From Vulcanimicrobiota bacterium (GTDB lineage: Bacteria > Vulcanimicrobiota > Xenobia > Xenobiales > JADMJV01), in contig JAEXNA010000169.1 of the NCBI GenBank assembly GCA_023447635.1, positions 1-64,000 on the forward strand: a DNA stretch of 64,000 nucleotides, given 5' to 3'. A program made the position numbers and the translations under genes. The notes below the pieces were generated by a model. It was not told the DNA's origin and ran no database searches. It saw nothing but the letters and a program-made list of their open reading frames with translations. Below, piece by piece: positions 60,188-64,000 of this stretch; the stretch's first letter is position 1, and each line of letters begins with the position of its first letter.

Positions 60188-61678
60188 ATGAGATCCGCCT
60201 CGGCTTTACCGCATCCTGCCCTTTTCCACCGGCCTACCAGGTCACCCATCGCTAAGAGTTATGCCCGATCGGTGGCCTTCCTCTTCGTGCTCCTTCTGAT
60301 GGGGATGCCCGCAGCGGCCCAAAAGGGGCCTCGGCGCGACCTGCAAGCCTCGCTGGACGGCCTGGTCAAAGGGTTCGAAAGCGCTCACAGCGGCAGCGTC
60401 GGGGTCAGCACGCTGGTCTTCAAGTCGGGTAAAGTTCCCTACTCTTATAAAGGCACCAAACCGATGGCTCCGGCCTCGAACATGAAGCTGGTCACCACCG
60501 CCGTGGCTATGGACCGCCTGGGTCCCGACTTTCAGTTCGAGACCCGTCTCTACGGCCCCAGCACCCACGTCAACGGCGTGGCCACCGGCGACCTGGTCAT
60601 CAAAGGCGGCGGCGACCCCAGTTTCTACGCGCCCTACGTCGGGTCGGCCATGGAGCCGCTGCAAGAGTTCGCCCGCGCCGTCAAGCAAGCCGGGATCAAG
60701 AAGGTCAACGGGAACCTGGTGGTCGACGACTCGGACTTCGACCGCAAGTTTATCTCGGACACCCACCTGGAGCGCTACCGTCTGGAGGCCTACGCGGCCC
60801 CGGTGGGAGGCCTCTCCCTGAACCGGAACGTGGTGACCCTGAACGTCACTCTCGACGGCATCTCGACCGACCCGCCCACGGGCTCGCTAGAGTTCGTCAA
60901 CAAGGTCACGGCCGGCGGCTACGACCAGGTCTGGGTCGAACGCCCTCGCGGCACCGACAAGATCGTGGTCAACGGCGTGGTCCGTCCCGGCAGCAGCGTC
61001 TCGACCACCCTGACCATCCACGACCCGGTTCGCTTCACCGGCAGCGCCTTCTTCCGCGCCCTGGCCAAGGCCGGGATCGCCATGACGGGCAAGTGGGTGA
61101 CCGTGGCCGAAGGCAAGCCGGCCAATCTCTCGGGCAAAGTGATGCTGGCCCGCCACCGTTCGCCCAAGCTGCGCGAACTGATCCGCGAGACCAACGTGGA
61201 AAGCGACAACGTTCTGGCCGAACACATCTTCCGCCGACTCGGCGCCACCGTGGTGGGTTACGGTAGCGCTCGTAACTCCGAGGCGGTGGTGCGCGACTTC
61301 TTCGCCAAACACGGCATCGACGACAAGGGTCTGAAGATGTTCGACGGCTGCGGACTTTCCGAGTCTGACCGCATCTCGCCCTTCCAACTGGTCCGCCTGC
61401 TGCACGCCATGTGGGGCCACCGCAACGGCCAGATGTACATCGATTCGCTGCCGGCGCCCGGCGAAGGCACCCTGCAGGGTCGCCTGGGCGGAGCGCTGAT
61501 GCGCGCCAAGACCGGAACTCTGAACAACCATACCGGCCTGACCGGCTACGTGGTCACCGCTTACGGACAGACCGTCGGCTTCTCGATCCTGGTCAACAAC
61601 GTTCAGGAGGTGTGGCCCGCCGTCGAACTTCAGGACCGCATCGTCAGCCTGCTCAGCGGTTGGAGCCAGCCGCTGTAG
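60188..61678 (+). CDS. dacB: D-alanyl-D-alanine carboxypeptidase/endopeptidase, PBP4 type
   Basis: 496 residues from ATG 60188; signal segment VAFLFVLLLMGMPAAAQ ends near 45. Active site motifs: SxxK as PASNMKLVTTAV (Ser97, Lys100), SxN as VESDNVLAEHIFRR, KTG as MRAKTGTLNNHTG. The family-13 insertion domains are present (DLVIKGGGDPSF, LVVDDSDF). It trims or cuts peptidoglycan peptides in the periplasm. A terminator follows at 61711. The start could also be at an internal codon just before the signal segment. Confidence 0.9.
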   Translation: MRSASALPHPALFHRPTRSPIAKSYARSVAFLFVLLLMGMPAAAQKGPRRDLQASLDGLVKGFESAHSGSVGVSTLVFKSGKVPYSYKGTKPMAPASNMKLVTTAVAMDRLGPDFQFETRLYGPSTHVNGVATGDLVIKGGGDPSFYAPYVGSAMEPLQEFARAVKQAGIKKVNGNLVVDDSDFDRKFISDTHLERYRLEAYAAPVGGLSLNRNVVTLNVTLDGISTDPPTGSLEFVNKVTAGGYDQVWVERPRGTDKIVVNGVVRPGSSVSTTLTIHDPVRFTGSAFFRALAKAGIAMTGKWVTVAEGKPANLSGKVMLARHRSPKLRELIRETNVESDNVLAEHIFRRLGATVVGYGSARNSEAVVRDFFAKHGIDDKGLKMFDGCGLSESDRISPFQLVRLLHAMWGHRNGQMYIDSLPAPGEGTLQGRLGGALMRAKTGTLNNHTGLTGYVVTAYGQTVGFSILVNNVQEVWPAVELQDRIVSLLSGWSQPL

Positions 61679-61710
61679 GCGGGGGGATGTAGCCCTCCAA
61701 CCTTCTCCGA

Positions 61711-61746
61711 AAAAAAGACCCCCGAACAGCTCGGGGGGTCTTTTTT
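61711..61746. terminator. Bidirectional intrinsic terminator
   Basis: AAAAAAGACCCCCGA pairs with TCGGGGGGTCTTTTTT around ACAGC. It separates dacB from the convergent gene at 61805. Confidence 0.92.
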
Positions 61747-61804
61747 GTGGGAGGGGACTCCCAGGGGAGGCTCCGGAGGGGTTGGAGGCCGCCGAGGCTG
61801 CGAG

Positions 61805-63985
61805 CTATAGCCCGAGACGGTCGCGCACGTCGTTGAACTGGCGGTCCAGATCGTTGGTGCGAGGAACCCGAGTATCGTTAGGGTCCCAGACCAGCCACAG
61901 ATAGGTCGAGAACGGCGCCTGCATACGGGCGAAGTAGCGCAAGCAGTAGGTCGGAACGGCCCGTCCGCCAGCGTAGGCCCAGCCCGCCACGGGCTGCTGC
62001 TGGCCCCGCTTCAGCGAGTAGCGGAAGCGTCCGGGGAAGATCGGAACCAGGCGGGCCTGCAGCGCTTTGCCGCGGATCAGACAGCCCATGTCGCCGCGCA
62101 TCAGGATGTCCAGATGCGGCGAGAGGACCAGATTGGTGTCGAAGTCGACCTCACCTTCGCCGTCCAGCGTATCGCGGATGGCGATATGTTTGGACTCGGG
62201 CAGGAACAAGACTTCGCGCCACAGCGTCCAGGGACGATCGGGGGCAACCCAGACGGGACGGTGGGCGGCCAGATAGCGCGCGTTACCGCCCAGGCGGGCT
62301 TCGAACATGTTGCTCTCGCTGCGCGAGCCGACGCGGTCCAGGCACAGCGGTTCGCGCTCGCGACCGATGCGTGGGGCGCTATGAGAGGTGATGCGGGCGA
62401 AGGTGGGCTGAACCAGATGGGTCAGGTCCGGGCCGCCCGGTTCGACAAAGACCGATTCCCCGTTCAGGCACAGCGACAGGTGCAGGGTGTCGTCGTGCAG
62501 CGGGATCGAAGCGGGAGCGGGCGGTGCTACCTCTAGCAGCGAGGCCATCGGGGTGCCGCGCAAGAGGCACCAGTTGGCCTGGCGCTCCCAGTGGTCGCGA
62601 GCCACCACCACGCCGGCTTCGGGGAAAGCGCGGCTCTTGGGCCCACCAGACAGGCCGATGTCCAGCCCCTGATAGAAGTTTTCGGCCTGCGGACCCAGCC
62701 ACCACCACAGTTCGGGCGGCATCTCGACCCCGGGACGGAAATCGTCCCGCTGGCAGGCGATGGCGCCCAGCGCCATGAGGCGATGCGAGTGCTCCGTGGC
62801 TCCCACGAACTGGCCCAGGAACGAGTGCACGGTGGTGGCGCCGATGTCGCACGCCTTACGGTCGGGCGGAGTGATCAGAGTCAGCGTTTCGCAAGCGTTT
62901 TCGATCGCCTCGCGCAGCCCTTTGGGCGACGGGATGGCGTTGAGCCGGTGCAGGATCTCGGGCAGCAGGATCCATTCCAGCAGCTCGCGATGGGCCGCAG
63001 CCGAACCGGACAGATGGAAGCCGTCCCGCCCCATGCACTCCCAGGCTCTTTTGGGCAGCTCTTGGGAAGCCAGCTCGTACCAGCGCTGGGCCGGCTTGAG
63101 TTCGGGGAAGGTCAAGCTCAGCAGGCACAGCGCCGACGAAGCGGCCAGCAACTGATTCGGGCTCTGGTCGCGCTCTTCGTCGGCCAGGATGTCGGCCAGC
63201 ACCGCGCCGTGCAGCACGATGGTCTTGAGCAGGCGCACGGTGACTTCGTCCTGCAACTGCTCCGAGCTCAGGAACAGATTCAGCGCCAGCATCCAGTTGA
63301 CCAGACGCTGCGAGATGTTGACGGTGTCGATCCAGTTGATACCGAACTGGGCGGGGTTGCGTTCGGTGAAGTCGACCGCCTGCACCACGAACTCACTGAC
63401 CAGGGTCTCCAGGCCGGTGATCCAGTAGGCGCGCCCCATCGTCACGAAATGGTCGTGCGTGTTGAACAGCCAGGTGGCCTCGACCGGGCCCATCTCCTTG
63501 GCGGACTCCTCGTTGGGACGACGGAGCACGCCGCGGAGATCGGTGTCGGCGCCGTAGATCCACGAGCTATCGACAAAGTCGGTGAACCAGTCGATGGCCG
63601 ACGGAAACTGCTTGTGCAGCCCCATCACGGTAAAGCTACGGCTCTGAGCCTCTTCGGCCGAGCGCAGCAAACGACGCAGGGGAAGCTCGTCGCCTTTGAC
63701 CTGCTCGAGCAGCATGTCCCGGTTGGAGGGGTGCAGGAAGAAGCGGGGCCGCAAGCGGTCCCGCACGTGGTCCACCAGGTGCGCCTGAGCCTGGCTCATA
63801 CGCCCCTGGCGGGCCGAGCGTTTGGCCTCTTCCAGATCAAGACTGACGGAGCGGAAATGCGACAGCAACTCCTCGTCAGAGATGTCCAGCGGTTCGCGCT
63901 CGGCGCGGGACGTGGCCACGCGCATTTCGATGCTGATCTCCTTCTGTAGAAGACTGCGCACCTTTTTCCCCAAACGGTTCAGCAT
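61805..63985 (-). CDS. Heparinase II/III-family polysaccharide lyase-like protein
   Basis: 726 residues without signal peptide. N-terminal (alpha/alpha) toroid: WLFNTHDHFVTMGRAYWITG, WIDTVNISQRLVNWMLALNL, SPNQLLAASSALCLLSLTFP and LSGSAAAHRELLEWILLPEI, matching the heparinase II/III N-terminal domain. C-terminal beta part: GVVVARDHWERQANWCLLRG, SLCLNGESVFVEPGGPDLTH, and VLFLPESKHIAIRDTL. The family lyases cleave uronic-acid polymers; lack of an obvious signal and position near the window edge leave the cellular site open, and it may work in exopolysaccharide turnover or synthesis. Confidence 0.78.
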   Translation of the reverse strand: MLNRLGKKVRSLLQKEISIEMRVATSRAEREPLDISDEELLSHFRSVSLDLEEAKRSARQGRMSQAQAHLVDHVRDRLRPRFFLHPSNRDMLLEQVKGDELPLRRLLRSAEEAQSRSFTVMGLHKQFPSAIDWFTDFVDSSWIYGADTDLRGVLRRPNEESAKEMGPVEATWLFNTHDHFVTMGRAYWITGLETLVSEFVVQAVDFTERNPAQFGINWIDTVNISQRLVNWMLALNLFLSSEQLQDEVTVRLLKTIVLHGAVLADILADEERDQSPNQLLAASSALCLLSLTFPELKPAQRWYELASQELPKRAWECMGRDGFHLSGSAAAHRELLEWILLPEILHRLNAIPSPKGLREAIENACETLTLITPPDRKACDIGATTVHSFLGQFVGATEHSHRLMALGAIACQRDDFRPGVEMPPELWWWLGPQAENFYQGLDIGLSGGPKSRAFPEAGVVVARDHWERQANWCLLRGTPMASLLEVAPPAPASIPLHDDTLHLSLCLNGESVFVEPGGPDLTHLVQPTFARITSHSAPRIGREREPLCLDRVGSRSESNMFEARLGGNARYLAAHRPVWVAPDRPWTLWREVLFLPESKHIAIRDTLDGEGEVDFDTNLVLSPHLDILMRGDMGCLIRGKALQARLVPIFPGRFRYSLKRGQQQPVAGWAYAGGRAVPTYCLRYFARMQAPFSTYLWLVWDPNDTRVPRTNDLDRQFNDVRDRLGL

Positions 63986-64000
63986 AGCGGGCGCTTAGGC

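Overview
The window is a dense, GC-rich (about 60-65%) bacterial chromosome segment with roughly 57 protein genes, few long gaps, strong GGAGG-type ribosome sites and many 4-nt gene overlaps. No rRNA, tRNA, transposase or phage gene was seen. Several genes point to a Gram-negative-type or poorly cultured soil/rock lineage near the Cyanobacteria/Armatimonadota/Eremiobacterota side of the tree: a cyanobacteria-like YbjN protein, RNase Y, homodimeric pyruvate dehydrogenase, a Uma2 nuclease, an F420/deazaflavin-type nitroreductase, a BTAD-type regulator and many lipoproteins. This placement is inference; the window has no phylogenetic marker that settles it.

Layout. 1-7.9 kb: a cut methyltransferase, a YbjN-like protein, a coiled-coil HTH protein, a glutaminyl cyclotransferase lipoprotein, an alpha/beta hydrolase, an Ig-like lipoprotein, then a glycosyltransferase-methyltransferase pair. 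7.2-14.0 kb (minus): aceE-aceF-lpd, coupled downstream to a GNAT acetyltransferase and a Tat-exported DA1-like metallopeptidase. 14-22 kb is accessory in character: two loci of a dispersed 52-bp repeat, a two-gene Gly/Ala-rich protein plus membrane protein unit, a two-repeat type I-E-like CRISPR relic without cas genes, an HNH nuclease and several unassigned small proteins. 22-28 kb: a degenerate HD-GYP protein fused to a BTAD/winged-helix transcription activator, two membrane proteins, and a mobB gene that appears to start with CTG. 28-33.5 kb (minus): a coupled RNA-metabolism-like operon (RNase Y, conserved protein, PHP phosphoesterase, NuoC-like mini-protein, TPR protein), then a BadF/NAGK-type kinase.

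33.6-42 kb: a second glutaminyl cyclotransferase, a histidine kinase/response regulator pair, Hsp20, a TPR-PEGA protein, a tandem pair of HAD proteins of which one has lost its catalytic residues, and an MFS_3-type exporter. 42.3-48.2 kb: one operon that couples a membrane hybrid kinase (PAS, HisKA, two REC, HPt) to a REC-PP2C phosphatase, an RsbW-like kinase and a STAS antagonist, i.e. a phosphorelay feeding a partner switch. 48.3-57.7 kb: two large exported proteins transcribed away from each other, with a carbohydrate ABC transporter operon between them (binding protein, MazG, four-TM protein, two permeases, no ATPase); 61/62-bp hairpin repeat arrays sit on both sides of this operon. 57.9-64 kb: a repeat-containing beta-rich protein, Uma2 nuclease, BrkB-like membrane protein, PBP4-type carboxypeptidase and a heparinase II/III-type protein.

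The strongest leads are the two dispersed repeat families and their placement, the HD-GYP/BTAD fusion, the dead/active HAD pair, the hidden CTG-start mobB, and the NuoC-like protein inside the RNase Y operon.
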